Of a stretch of 64,000 bases of DNA, positions 1 to 8,656 are shown piece after piece; the first letter of the stretch is position 1; the number at the start of each line of letters is the position of its first letter. Under the pieces are notes generated by a model. It searched no databases. It was not told the DNA's origin and worked only from the letters and a program-made list of their open reading frames with translations. This DNA is from Chitinophagales bacterium (lineage in GTDB: Bacteria; Bacteroidota; Bacteroidia; Chitinophagales; Chitinophagaceae). The stretch is taken from contig JAFLBN010000017.1 in the NCBI GenBank assembly GCA_017303395.1, positions 1-64,000 on the forward strand. Reading direction: 5' to 3'. The position numbers and the translations under genes were made by a program.

Positions 1-3
1 TTT

Positions 4-1182
4 ATGAAAGAAGTGTATATCGTATCGGCTGTGCGTACTGCAATGGGCGCATGGGGTGGTGCTTTAAAAGATTTCTCTGCTACGCAACTGGGTTCAATTG
101 CTATCAAAGGTGCTATCAATAAAATTGGTCTTAATCCTGAAGAAGTAAATGAAGTACTGATGGGTTGCGTACTGCAAGGTAACCTCGGCCAGGCTCCTGC
201 ACGCCAGGCTGCCCGTTTTGCAGGTATTCCTGACAATGTACCATGTACTACTGTAAACAAAGTATGTGCCAGCGGTATGAAAGCCATTATGCAAGGTGCG
301 CAGGCTATTATGCTGGGCGATGCTGATGTAGTGGTAGCAGGTGGTATGGAAAGCATGAGCAATGTACCTTTCTACAACGCCAACCTGCGTTGGGGTAGCA
401 AGTATGGTAACGTAACACTAATTGACGGCCTTGCAAAAGACGGTTTGACAGATGTGTACCATCAGTACCCGATGGGCAATGCTGCTGAACTGTGTGCAAA
501 AGAATGTAACATCAGCCGCGAAGCACAGGACGAATTTGCAATTGAAAGCTACAAACGCAGCCAGGCTGCTTGGGATGCCGGTAAATTTGCAGGTGAGATA
601 GTACCTGTTGAAATTCCTAACAAGAAAGGTGATCCTATCGTTTTCGCAAAAGACGAAGACCCTTGGAATGTTAAGTTCGATAAAATACCTCAACTGAAAT
701 CTGCTTTCGTAAAAGACGGTAGCGTAACTGCCGCTAACGCAAGTACGATGAACGACGGTGCTGCTGCACTTGTGCTGATGAGCAAAGAAAAAGCAGAAGC
801 GCTGGGCATTAAACCAATCGCAAAAATAAAAGGCTATGCAGATGCTGAACAAGCACCTGAATGGTTTACAACTACACCATCTATTGCTGTGCCTAAAGCG
901 GTTGCTAAAGCAGGCCTGAAAATGGAAGATATCAACTACTTCGAACTGAATGAAGCATTCAGCGTAGTGGGTATTGCAAATATGCAGAAGATGAACCTGA
1001 AGCCTGAACAGGTAAACGTGAATGGTGGTGCTGTATCACTGGGTCACCCGTTGGGTGCAAGTGGTGCGCGTATCATCGTTACACTGCTGAGTGTACTGAA
1101 CCAGAATGGTGGTAAGTACGGTGCTGCAGGTATCTGTAACGGTGGCGGTGGCGCAAGCGCTGTTGTTATCGAGAAAATGTAA
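4..1182 (+). CDS. atoB: Acetyl-CoA C-acetyltransferase (thiolase)
   Basis: Thiolase that condenses two acetyl-CoA to acetoacetyl-CoA or cleaves the product; cytosolic. The 392-residue length fits biosynthetic thiolases. The acyl-binding cysteine is Cys88 in NKVCASGMKA. The catalytic His348 lies in GHPLGASGAR and the proton-transfer Cys378 in CNGGGGAS, so the full Cys-His-Cys site is present. The ATG at position 4 gives the expected N terminus KEVYIVSAVRTAMG, so the gene is complete although it starts at the window edge. Any upstream operon partner lies outside. A strong hairpin terminator follows. The sequence does not show whether its role is catabolic (atoB, fadA-like) or biosynthetic. Confidence 0.93.
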   Translation: MKEVYIVSAVRTAMGAWGGALKDFSATQLGSIAIKGAINKIGLNPEEVNEVLMGCVLQGNLGQAPARQAARFAGIPDNVPCTTVNKVCASGMKAIMQGAQAIMLGDADVVVAGGMESMSNVPFYNANLRWGSKYGNVTLIDGLAKDGLTDVYHQYPMGNAAELCAKECNISREAQDEFAIESYKRSQAAWDAGKFAGEIVPVEIPNKKGDPIVFAKDEDPWNVKFDKIPQLKSAFVKDGSVTAANASTMNDGAAALVLMSKEKAEALGIKPIAKIKGYADAEQAPEWFTTTPSIAVPKAVAKAGLKMEDINYFELNEAFSVVGIANMQKMNLKPEQVNVNGGAVSLGHPLGASGARIIVTLLSVLNQNGGKYGAAGICNGGGGASAVVIEKM

Positions 1183-1220
1183 TCTGTTGACTGGGTTGAC
1201 CAGTTGATTGAAATAATAGT

Positions 1221-1251
1221 AAAAGCCGCTGCTCATCGTAGCGGCTTTTTT
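1221..1251 (+). terminator. Rho-independent terminator after the thiolase
   Basis: Arms AAAAGCCGCT (1221-1230) and AGCGGCTTTT (1240-1249) form a 10-bp stem that runs into a T tract, 39 bases after the thiolase stop. Confidence 0.85.
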
Positions 1252-1278
1252 ATGTAGATTTATTGATATTTTTTTTCA

Positions 1279-1725
1279 ATGAAAATATTATACCGTAGTG
1301 TATATCACCCTGCATACCTTTTAGTGCTTGCATTAATTGTTATGCTTATTTGGTTATCTATTGTTTTGCTAAACGACTTTTTTCATGCTATGCAAATGGG
1401 TGAAAAAGTTCATTGGGGAGCTACACTTTTTGCACCGTGTATTCTACTCGCATACTCTGTTTATACTATATCATTATATTATAGTATAATGTGTCGAATT
1501 ATTATTACTAATAATGTTTTAATAGTTGGGCGTAACCAATTCTCGTTAGAAATAATACAAGAGGTTTATCATAAAAGACAACAGTATAAATTTTTATTTG
1601 CCTTTCAAAAGCAACAATCTATTGCCGTAAAAATTAGTGAGTGGCGAAGAAGTTTTGATTTGGAAAAACCATTATTGGAATGGAAGGAAAATAAAGCCAA
1701 CACTAACAATGTTGTTAGCAGCTAA
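1279..1725 (+). CDS. Hypothetical membrane protein with two N-terminal TM segments
   Basis: Unrecognised 148-residue protein. Two hydrophobic segments (about residues 12-32 and 48-70) are followed by a soluble basic tail. The stretch after TM2 (RIIITNNVLIVGRNQFSLEII) resembles the strand pattern of bacterial PH-like membrane proteins, but that is only a guess. The gene is very AT-rich (sampled 60-base lines near 25-28% GC, against about 45% in neighbours), which suggests weak constraint or acquisition. It ends 12 bp before the MerR gene and may be co-transcribed with it. The ATG used is the first in frame after the thiolase terminator. Confidence 0.6.
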   Translation: MKILYRSVYHPAYLLVLALIVMLIWLSIVLLNDFFHAMQMGEKVHWGATLFAPCILLAYSVYTISLYYSIMCRIIITNNVLIVGRNQFSLEIIQEVYHKRQQYKFLFAFQKQQSIAVKISEWRRSFDLEKPLLEWKENKANTNNVVSS

Positions 1726-1737
1726 AACTCAATAACA

Positions 1738-2136
1738 ATGCTCATAGGCCAACTTTCCAGACTCACAGGTTTTTCGCGCGATACCATCAGGTATTACGAG
1801 AAGATTAGTTTGATTGTACTGCCACGTAAAGCGCGCAGAGAGAATAATTACAAAGACTATCCCGAAGAGGTTTTGCATCAACTACATGCAATTCGAAAAT
1901 ATAAAGACTTGGGCTTTACACTTGAAGAGATACGTGAGCTGCTGGTACTGCAATCTATCAAAGTGTTAGATGTATCGAAACTGGTGCAACTGATAGAGAT
2001 AAAAATAACAGGTGTAGACGAAGAGATAGAACGCCTGCATGCCATGCGTATGCAACTAAGCAAAGCAAGACAGGCGCTCTATGAAAAACGAACTAATCAC
2101 ACTATAGAACTCCCCGAAATGAAACTGGCGGCTTAG
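1738..2136 (+). CDS. MerR-family transcriptional regulator
   Basis: 132-residue DNA-binding regulator. The N terminus MLIGQLSRLTGFSRDTIRYY is the MerR winged helix-turn-helix, which normally twists promoters with long spacers. The second wing is around KYKDLGFTLEEIRELL. A dimerisation coiled coil covers about residues 85-118. It contains no cysteine, so a thiol metal or redox sensor of the MerR, ZntR or SoxR kind is unlikely; the ligand is unknown. Its stop overlaps the stop of the convergent clpP gene by 4 bp. Confidence 0.85.
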   Translation: MLIGQLSRLTGFSRDTIRYYEKISLIVLPRKARRENNYKDYPEEVLHQLHAIRKYKDLGFTLEEIRELLVLQSIKVLDVSKLVQLIEIKITGVDEEIERLHAMRMQLSKARQALYEKRTNHTIELPEMKLAA

Positions 2137-2699
2137 CCTGCCATCTTATCTACAATACCGTATGCAATAGCTTCCTTTGCATCCATCCAGTAATCGCGGT
2201 CAAAATCGCGCAGGATGGTTTTTACCTCTTTGCCGCAATTGGCTGCCAGTATTTTTGCACTCAATTCTTTTGTCTTCATTATCTGCTGTGCATGTATTTC
2301 TATATCCTTTGCGCGCGCCTGAAAACCACCCATACCCGGTTGGTGTATCATCACCTCTGCCGTAGGGAATATATAGCGATTCCCTTTCTCTCCCGCAGAC
2401 AGTAGTATAGAACCCATAGATGCCGCAAAGCCTATGCAGTAGGTATATACAGGCGTGCTGATGGTATTCATGGTGTCTAATATCGTATTGCCCGCAGTTA
2501 CCACACCACCGGGACTGTTGATGTAAAAATGAATGGGGCTTTCCGCATCCTGCACAGAGAGGTAATGCAATTGTTCTACAATGGTGCGTGCACTCTCATC
2601 TTCTACCATCCCCCAAAGAAATACCTTGCGCTGTTGCAACAGACTGCGTTGTACTATCGTGCTGACTTTTGGTGTGTACTGTTCTGTAACTATATCCAT
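2133..2699 (-). CDS. clpP: ATP-dependent Clp protease proteolytic subunit-like serine protease
   Basis: Peptidase S14. ClpP forms a two-ring tetradecamer that degrades proteins unfolded by ClpX or ClpA. The catalytic triad is visible: Ser94 in GFAASMGSIL, His119 in EVMIHQPGMGG and Asp169 in DRDYWMDAKEA. The 25- and 50-residue spacing matches the family. The NSPGG motif of the oxyanion region is at 61-65. At 188 residues it is slightly short and has no obvious propeptide. No ClpX is adjacent here, and Bacteroidota often carry another ClpP beside clpX, so this may be a secondary paralogue. Confidence 0.9.
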   Translation of the reverse strand: MDIVTEQYTPKVSTIVQRSLLQQRKVFLWGMVEDESARTIVEQLHYLSVQDAESPIHFYINSPGGVVTAGNTILDTMNTISTPVYTYCIGFAASMGSILLSAGEKGNRYIFPTAEVMIHQPGMGGFQARAKDIEIHAQQIMKTKELSAKILAANCGKEVKTILRDFDRDYWMDAKEAIAYGIVDKMAG

Positions 2700-2759
2700 A
2701 CCTGTTTTTCATACAAGTATAAGGGGTGAAGTATAGTCTATGGTTTTGTATATTGCGAT

Positions 2760-3332
2760 ATGAATTTATTAAAGCTATTAGCAATAGTATTCTTTTTTAG
2801 TGCGTGTACTGAGAATAAACATCGGGCTCAAGCTGCTGAACAAATTAAGGTCGATACTGCAACAGGTACATATATAAAGGCATTGGAAGAGTTAATGAAC
2901 GACTTGAAAAGCGAAGATGTTAATAAGATAAAGAAACATTTTTCTTTCCCTATTAATAACCCCTCTTTGACAATGCTGATAGATAATGATTTGTCCTATG
3001 ACGAAGCATTAAAACTCCCTGTGAGCGAGAAAAAATTCGCTAAAAAATATCGAAATATATTCTACAGTAGAAAATTTAATGAAGCAGTTAGACAAATCCA
3101 ATTTGCTGACTTATACTCTAAGAATTATCAAAAAATAAAAGTAAATATCAGCGAAATCTGTTATTACTATTTAGATGTAATAATAGTACAAGGCGAAAAA
3201 CGAGTTATAGTTTCTGAGGGTGTTGAAGCAGATTCAAAAGAAAATGATAAAGGTTGTAAAGAAGCTACTTTTGTTTGGTGGTTTAAATTGATTGATGGAC
3301 ACCTTGTATACGAGGATTTTAGCTTTGCCTAG
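2760..3332 (+). CDS. Hypothetical lipoprotein
   Basis: Unrecognised 190-residue protein. The N terminus (MNLLKLLAIVFFFSAC) is a lipoprotein signal with a lipobox-like FFSAC, lipidated Cys16. The rest is soluble, Lys/Glu-rich and mixed alpha/beta, with no motif I can name. Sampled lines are about 30-33% GC, clearly lower than polX and clpP on either side. It is a stand-alone gene divergent from clpP and convergent with polX. A likely envelope location is all that can be inferred. Confidence 0.65.
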   Translation: MNLLKLLAIVFFFSACTENKHRAQAAEQIKVDTATGTYIKALEELMNDLKSEDVNKIKKHFSFPINNPSLTMLIDNDLSYDEALKLPVSEKKFAKKYRNIFYSRKFNEAVRQIQFADLYSKNYQKIKVNISEICYYYLDVIIVQGEKRVIVSEGVEADSKENDKGCKEATFVWWFKLIDGHLVYEDFSFA

Positions 3333-3381
3333 CATTTGTATTTATTAAGTGGTAATTATTTTAATGCCACAAAATGGGTGA

Positions 3382-5043
3382 CTACACTTTCTTTCTAGCC
3401 AAAAACGCTTCAAATTCTTTCAGTGTAAAACTACTAAGGTTGTGTTTGGCAGTAAGCCCGCCTTTTTGCGCAGCCATCACACCAAAGTACACATCGTCAA
3501 AGCCGCCTATTACGTGCGCATCGGGGTCTATAGATAACAGTGCGCCTTGCTGCATGGCATATTCTACCCATGTCCAGTCAAGATCCAGCCTGCGAGGGTG
3601 GGCGTTTATTTCTATCACCACATTGTGTTTCACACACTCATCTATTATCAGTTTATGGTCTAGCGGATAACCCTCACGGCTTAGCAGTAGCCTGCCCGTA
3701 GGGTGACCGAGGATGGTTGTGTAAGGATTGCGAATAGCATTCAGTACACGCTCCATAGCACGCTCTTGTGTCATCTTCAGGTTGCTGTGTACAGATGCTA
3801 TTACAAGGTCGAATGTCTTCAGTACATCCTCATTATAGTCAAGGCTGCCATCTCCCAATATATCTGCTTCCACACTTTTGAAAATGCGGAATGGTGCCAG
3901 CTTTGCATTCAGGTTATCAATCTCTATTTGCTGCGCAGCAATACGTTCAGGGCTCAAGCCGTTTGCGTAGTATGCACTCTGCGAGTGGTCGCTGATAACA
4001 AGGTATTCGTAGCCCTTGTCCATACATGCTTTTGCCATGTCTGCAATAGTGTTCATGCCATCGCTCCATGTGCTGTGGTTGTGTATGATGCCCTTAATAT
4101 CTGTCGGCTGAATGACTTGTTGCAGACTGTTCTTCGCAGCTTTGTCAAGCACATCTGCAAACTCCCTTTGTGCGGCAGGTATGTATTGCAATCCGTTTGC
4201 TTCAAAGATGGCTTCTTCATTTGCGGACTGTTCGGGTATTTTATATCGTTCGTTGAAAGCCTGCAGGAAAGTATCGCTGCAAGAAGTATTGAAGAGGGTG
4301 GTGTAGAAAGCAGTCGTGCTTGTGCAATGCACTTTTATCAATGGCTGATTGGGGGCATTCACCAGCAGCACATCGCCTTGTTCTTCAATTTGTATGCCGG
4401 GTGTTATGCCAAATTGTTGTTTGATGGTTGCTGCAGGGGTGTCAGTTACAATATCAATGCACTCCACCGTAGGCATCTGCCTGCGGAAAGAACCTGACAG
4501 CGAAAACAGTTTGCCCGCATTGGCCCTTCCAAGTTGTGCGGTGAGTGTATTGGCAATGCCTTGTACCTCTGCCCACAAATGGAAACCCTGATTAGAGCGT
4601 ATGAATGTTATGTTTTGCAGTATGGCTTCCTGTGTTTTGGCACCAAAGCCTTTAAAGTTGGTCAGTCGGTTTTCATTGCATGCATACTCCAGTTCGCCCA
4701 CACTTTCTATGCCCATCTCTTTCCATATCACGGCTACTTTCTTCGGGCCGAGGCCCTTTATCTGCATAATGTCCAGCACGCCCTGTGGTGTGCGTGCCAG
4801 TATATCTTCAAGCGGCGATAGCTTGCCTGTTGTTTGCAGTTCGCGTATATAGCGCCCCATGCTTTCGCCGATGCCTTTCTGTGCAAACAGTTCGGCATCA
4901 TCCATCTCTGCAACTTCCTTCTCAAATTTCTCCAGATAAAAAGATGCAACGCCAAAAGACTTGGCACGGAATGCATTTTCACCATGCAGGTCCATCAGCT
5001 TCGATAAAAAACTAAAGTGGTCGGCTATTTCGTAATTGGTCAT
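3382..5043 (-). CDS. polX: PolX-family protein: degenerate polymerase domain plus intact PHP phosphoesterase
   Basis: Homologue of bacterial DNA polymerase X, a repair polymerase fused to a PHP 3'-5' exonuclease/AP-endonuclease. Helix-hairpin-helix motifs lie near residues 57-66, 95-104 and 130-138. The polymerase domain begins at SGSFRRQMPTVECIDIV (183-199). The family's DxD metal pair reads Cys195-Ile-Asp197, and the third carboxylate (VDL in the family) reads Val238-His239-Cys240, so polymerisation is probably lost. The PHP domain (about 318-530) keeps its ligands: His321, His323, Asp352, His353, Glu392, His419, His447, His482, Asp508, His510. I therefore expect a metal-dependent nuclease or phosphoesterase rather than a polymerase. 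The 553-residue length is near normal. Confidence 0.88.
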   Translation of the reverse strand: MTNYEIADHFSFLSKLMDLHGENAFRAKSFGVASFYLEKFEKEVAEMDDAELFAQKGIGESMGRYIRELQTTGKLSPLEDILARTPQGVLDIMQIKGLGPKKVAVIWKEMGIESVGELEYACNENRLTNFKGFGAKTQEAILQNITFIRSNQGFHLWAEVQGIANTLTAQLGRANAGKLFSLSGSFRRQMPTVECIDIVTDTPAATIKQQFGITPGIQIEEQGDVLLVNAPNQPLIKVHCTSTTAFYTTLFNTSCSDTFLQAFNERYKIPEQSANEEAIFEANGLQYIPAAQREFADVLDKAAKNSLQQVIQPTDIKGIIHNHSTWSDGMNTIADMAKACMDKGYEYLVISDHSQSAYYANGLSPERIAAQQIEIDNLNAKLAPFRIFKSVEADILGDGSLDYNEDVLKTFDLVIASVHSNLKMTQERAMERVLNAIRNPYTTILGHPTGRLLLSREGYPLDHKLIIDECVKHNVVIEINAHPRRLDLDWTWVEYAMQQGALLSIDPDAHVIGGFDDVYFGVMAAQKGGLTAKHNLSSFTLKEFEAFLARKKV

Positions 5044-5140
5044 TTCTTCAATTGAAAAAGTAAAAGTAAAAAAGCAAAATGGTGCGTATCACTTTCGTTA
5101 TCAAAAGTGCCAATTCAGAACCATAAAATGAAATGATTTT

Positions 5141-5836
5141 TTACACAGCGTTTGCAGCTGTTCTATCTTCTACCCAGCCAATCACTTTTTCAAGCTGTTC
5201 TTCGCGCGTCAGGTTGCTGTTGTCAAGCACTACAGCATCGTCGGCCTGCCTTAGTGGGCTTTCCTCACGGTTGCTGTCTATATAGTCGCGCATTTCCAGA
5301 TTATGCTTTACCTCTTCCAGCGTTATGTTGGGGTTGCTGGCATACAATTCCTGAAAGCGGCGTTTCACCCTTACCTCGGGCGATGCAGTCATAAATATCT
5401 TTAGTTCTGCATCTGGGAAAACGGTTGTGCCTATATCGCGGCCATCCATTACAATGCCGCGTTTCTTGCCCAGTTTCTTTTGCTGTGCAGTGGCAAATGC
5501 ACGTACTTCTTTTATAGCTGCTACTTCGCTCACTTTCTCCGCTACAATCATATCGCGGATGTAGTGTTCAACATTCTCGTCATTCAGTTGAATCTCAGAC
5601 TTATTACTAGCCTCGTTAAATGCAAATGAAAGATGAATATCTGCCAGTGCATTCAGTATTTCGGCGCTGTCTTTGAAGTCAACATTATTGCGCAGAAAAT
5701 ACAGCGTGATGGCACGGTACATAGCGCCGCTGTCTATGTAGTTATATCCCAGCCTGGCAGCCAGTTCTTTGGCTACTGTGCTCTTGCCGCAGGAAGAATA
5801 TCCGTCTATCGCTATTATGATTTTAGGCTTTGCCAT
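5141..5836 (-). CDS. cmk: Cytidylate kinase
   Basis: Phosphorylates CMP and dCMP with ATP, in pyrimidine salvage and RNA turnover; cytosolic monomer. The P-loop is DGYSSCGKST near the N terminus. The NMP-binding segment is YIDSGAMYRAI and MDGRDIGTTVFPDAELKIF is characteristic of the family. ATG at 5836 is chosen; a GTG one codon upstream is less likely. It lies downstream of the M20 dipeptidase gene on the same strand, but a terminator hairpin separates them. Confidence 0.94.
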   Translation of the reverse strand: MAKPKIIIAIDGYSSCGKSTVAKELAARLGYNYIDSGAMYRAITLYFLRNNVDFKDSAEILNALADIHLSFAFNEASNKSEIQLNDENVEHYIRDMIVAEKVSEVAAIKEVRAFATAQQKKLGKKRGIVMDGRDIGTTVFPDAELKIFMTASPEVRVKRRFQELYASNPNITLEEVKHNLEMRDYIDSNREESPLRQADDAVVLDNSNLTREEQLEKVIGWVEDRTAANAV

Positions 5837-5904
5837 CACTGCAAATTTCCGTCATCTATTTGGTAATAAAAACATTGTATTTTTTATTAAATATCTGTAA
5901 ATTA

Positions 5905-5929
5905 AAATGGCACCCATCGGGTGCCATTT
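5905..5929 (-). terminator. Hairpin terminator between the dipeptidase gene and cmk
   Basis: Perfect 11-bp arms AAATGGCACCC (5905-5915) and GGGTGCCATTT (5919-5929) with a 3-base loop. It lies just after the minus-strand dipeptidase gene, and the minus strand continues into T-rich sequence. Confidence 0.8.
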
Positions 5930-5952
5930 CTTATTCGTTATATCAACAGATA

Positions 5953-7323
5953 CTAGTTGCTCATTTCTGCCAGATACTTGTGGAAGTATGGGATGGTTTC
6001 AATACCCTTGAAGTAGTTGAATACATCATACTTCTCGTTTGGCGAGTGGATGTTATCGTTATCCAGACCAAAGCCAAGTAATACTGTTTTCAGGCCCAAT
6101 ACACGTTCAAACAATGCAATGATAGGAATACTGCCACCACCACGTGTAGGTATAGGGTCTTTGCCAAATGCAGTTTGTATTGCTTTAGCAGCAGCTTTGT
6201 AGGCTACAGAATCTGTTGGTGTTACAACAGGTTCGCCACCGTGGTGTGGTGTTACCGTTACTTTCACACCTGCAGGTGCTATGCTTTCAAAATGTTTCTG
6301 GAACAGTGCAGATATCTCTTCAGAGCTTTGGTTTGGTACAAGGCGCATAGAGATTTTTGCATTAGCTTTTGAAGGCAATACTGTTTTTGCACCTTCGCCA
6401 ATATAGCCACCCCATATACCGTTTACATCCAGCGTAGGGCGTGTACCTGTGCGTTCCAGTGTAGTGTAGCCTTTTTCGCCATGCACTTCTTTAATACCCA
6501 ATTCGTTCTGGTATTCATTCAGGTCGAATGGTGCACTGTTCAGTGCTGCGCGTTCAGCTTCTGTGAGGTCTTGTACCTTGTCGTAGAAGCCCGGTATAGT
6601 AATATGATTGTTCTCGTCGTGCAGCGATGCAATCATTTTAGCCAGTGTGTTAATCGGGTTGGCAACTGCACCACCATATACACCACTGTGCAGGTCGCGG
6701 TTAGGTCCTACCACTTCCACTTCCATATATGCCAGTCCGCGAAGGCCTGTTTCCAGCGATGGGTGTTCCATGCTTATCATAGAAGTATCTGATACCAGTA
6801 CGATGTCTGCTTTCAGTTTTTCTTTATTGCCTTCCAGGAAGATGCCCAGGTTTGAAGAACCAACTTCTTCTTCACCTTCAATCATAAACTTCACGTTGCA
6901 TGGCAGTGTATTGGTTTTCACCATCACTTCCAGTGCTTTTACGTGCATAAACATCTGGCCTTTATCGTCACATGCACCGCGTGCATATATTTTCTCGTCT
7001 TTTATAACAGGCTCAAACGGGCCGCTGTGCCACAGTTCCAACGGGTCTGCTGGCTGCACATCGTAGTGGCCGTAAACCAGTACAGTTGGCAGTTTAGGGT
7101 CTATCATTTTTTCGCCATACACTATAGGGTGGCCTGCAGTAGGGCATATCTCTGCGTTATCGCAACCCGCATCCAGCAGGCTTTTCTTTACAGCATCTGC
7201 ACAGCGTGCTACATCTGCTTTATACTTACTGTCTGCACTTACAGATGGTATGCGCAGCAGGTCTAACAGTTCATCCAGGAAACGCTGTTTATTGGCAGCG
7301 AGGTATTCATTCCAAACTTGCAT
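5953..7323 (-). CDS. M20-family metallodipeptidase
   Basis: Zinc-dependent exopeptidase of family M20 (dipeptidase/CNDP-like, 456 residues). Metal ligands and base are visible: His86 in VYGHYDVQP, bridging Asp119 in RGACDDKGQ, catalytic and metal glutamates at 151-152 in IEGEEEVGS, Asp179 in LVSDTS, and a C-terminal His at about 426 in DNDNIHSPNEKYD. The lid/dimerisation domain lies about 200-320 (DLHSGVYGG). No signal peptide, so it is probably cytosolic and hydrolyses imported di- or tripeptides; this fits the three POT transporters found further on in the window. It has its own promoter. Confidence 0.9.
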   Translation of the reverse strand: MQVWNEYLAANKQRFLDELLDLLRIPSVSADSKYKADVARCADAVKKSLLDAGCDNAEICPTAGHPIVYGEKMIDPKLPTVLVYGHYDVQPADPLELWHSGPFEPVIKDEKIYARGACDDKGQMFMHVKALEVMVKTNTLPCNVKFMIEGEEEVGSSNLGIFLEGNKEKLKADIVLVSDTSMISMEHPSLETGLRGLAYMEVEVVGPNRDLHSGVYGGAVANPINTLAKMIASLHDENNHITIPGFYDKVQDLTEAERAALNSAPFDLNEYQNELGIKEVHGEKGYTTLERTGTRPTLDVNGIWGGYIGEGAKTVLPSKANAKISMRLVPNQSSEEISALFQKHFESIAPAGVKVTVTPHHGGEPVVTPTDSVAYKAAAKAIQTAFGKDPIPTRGGGSIPIIALFERVLGLKTVLLGFGLDNDNIHSPNEKYDVFNYFKGIETIPYFHKYLAEMSN

Positions 7324-7342
7324 GAAAAAAGAATTTAGGGCT

Positions 7343-7372
7343 CAAATGTAAATAATTAGCCAGATAGCCCAA
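7343..7372 (-). promoter_or_regulatory. Bacteroidota-type promoter of the dipeptidase gene
   Basis: On the minus strand, TTGG (7369-7372), an 18-bp spacer and TACATTTG (7343-7350) match the TTTG / TAnnTTTG consensus. The start codon at 7323 lies about 20 bases after the -7 box. Confidence 0.65.
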
Positions 7373-7478
7373 TGCTACCCCTGTTAAATAACCCCCAATT
7401 TGCCCTTTCTGCCTGCACCAGGGTGGGAAATGCCATTTTTCGTCATAACACATTGGTTTATAATAAATAAATAATATG

Positions 7479-7509
7479 TTGGTTTACGCTTGTTTTTATG
7501 TTAACTTTG
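7479..7509 (+). promoter_or_regulatory. Bacteroidota-type promoter of queA
   Basis: TTGG (7479-7482), a 19-bp spacer and TAACTTTG (7502-7509) sit 26 bases before the queA ATG. This and the dipeptidase promoter account for the functional content of the 212-bp divergent intergenic region. Confidence 0.72.
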
Positions 7510-7535
7510 CACACTTTTAAATTACAGTTCCGTAT

Positions 7536-8585
7536 ATGAAGTTGTCGCAATTCAAATTTGACCTTCCACTTAACCTGATTGCCCAGCATCCTGCTAAAAC
7601 CAGAGAAGAAAGCCGGTTGATGGTTGTGCACCGCGACACGGGAAAGATAGAACACAAAACTTTCCGCGATATCATCAACTACTTTGATGATAAAGACGTG
7701 ATGGTTGTGAACAACACCAAAGTATTTCCTGCACGCCTGTATGGACGCAAGGAAAAGACAGGTGCAAAAATCGAAGTTTTCCTGCTGCGCGAACTGAACA
7801 AGCCAAACCGCCTGTGGGATGTTATTGTTGACCCTGCCCGTAAAATTCGCGTAGGTAACAAACTGTACTTCGGTGATAACGACGAACTGGTTGCAGAAGT
7901 TATCGATAACACTACATCTCGTGGCCGTACTATTCGTTTCCTGTTTGATGGCGACGAAGAGGCTTTCAAGAAAATACTGGATACACTGGGCGAAACGCCA
8001 CTTCCTAAATACATCAAGCGCAAGCCTGAAGAAGAAGATAAAGAACGCTACCAAACGGTATATGCTAAGTACGAAGGTGCTGTAGCTGCGCCGACAGCGG
8101 GTCTGCACTTCAGCAAAGAGCTTATCAAGCGTCTTGAAATTGAAGGTGTTAAGTTTGCAGAGGTTACCCTGCATACAGGTTTGGGTACTTTCCGCCCTAT
8201 CGAGGTGGAAGACCTATCTAAGCACAAAATGGATGCAGAATACTTCCGTGTGGAAGATTTCTCTACCAAAATTGTGAATAAGGCAAAACTGGAAAACAGG
8301 CGCATCTGTTCTATCGGTACTACTACCATGCGTGCACTGGAAAGCTCTGTAACTGCACAGGGTTTGCTGAAAGCAGAGGAAGGCTGGACGAACCTGTTCA
8401 TCCACCCACCGCACGATTTTTCTATCGCTAATACATTGGTTACAAACTTCCACCTGCCAAAAACAAGTCTGATGATAATGGTTTGTGCGTTTGCAGGCTA
8501 CGACCTGACAATGGAAGCCTACAACACAGCCATCAAAGAAAAATACCGTTTCTTCAGCTATGGCGATGCGATGCTGATACTATAA
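7536..8585 (+). CDS. queA: tRNA preQ1 ribosyltransferase-isomerase
   Basis: Transfers and isomerises the ribosyl group of S-adenosylmethionine onto preQ1 at tRNA wobble position 34, giving epoxyqueuosine. The 349-residue protein starts with the family signature [20 protein letters not shown]. It contains [28 protein letters not shown] and [12 protein letters not shown], and ends in [13 protein letters not shown]...[12 protein letters not shown]. Other queuosine genes are not nearby. It starts at an ATG with no clear Shine-Dalgarno and is followed by a strong hairpin. Confidence 0.96.
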   Translation: MKLSQFKFDLPLNLIAQHPAKTREESRLMVVHRDTGKIEHKTFRDIINYFDDKDVMVVNNTKVFPARLYGRKEKTGAKIEVFLLRELNKPNRLWDVIVDPARKIRVGNKLYFGDNDELVAEVIDNTTSRGRTIRFLFDGDEEAFKKILDTLGETPLPKYIKRKPEEEDKERYQTVYAKYEGAVAAPTAGLHFSKELIKRLEIEGVKFAEVTLHTGLGTFRPIEVEDLSKHKMDAEYFRVEDFSTKIVNKAKLENRRICSIGTTTMRALESSVTAQGLLKAEEGWTNLFIHPPHDFSIANTLVTNFHLPKTSLMIMVCAFAGYDLTMEAYNTAIKEKYRFFSYGDAMLIL

Positions 8586-8611
8586 TATTCACACAGAAAT
8601 ACCGTTTTATA

Positions 8612-8641
8612 AACAGCGCACGTTTTATATCGTGCGCTGTT
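8612..8641 (+). terminator. Hairpin terminator after queA
   Basis: Arms AACAGCGCACG (8612-8622) and CGTGCGCTGTT (8631-8641) are perfectly complementary over 11 bp, and a T-rich run follows. The T-rich run overlaps the -7-like box of the next gene. Confidence 0.8.
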
Positions 8642-8642
8642 G

Positions 8643-8650
8643 TATTTTTG
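8643..8650 (+). promoter_or_regulatory. -7-like box immediately upstream of gmhA
   Basis: TATTTTTG matches TAnnTTTG and ends 6 bases before the gmhA ATG, so a transcript from it would be leaderless or nearly so. No good -33 element is present because the queA terminator occupies that place. Confidence 0.4.
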
Positions 8651-8656
8651 AAACAC

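Noticed and set aside
3703..4497. 264-codon ORF antisense to polX
   Set aside because: Runs opposite a well-supported gene, has a Cys/Tyr/Val-rich composition typical of an antisense frame, and has no motif.
7458..8174. 238-codon ORF antisense to queA
   Set aside because: Overlaps the queA coding frame throughout; no family features.
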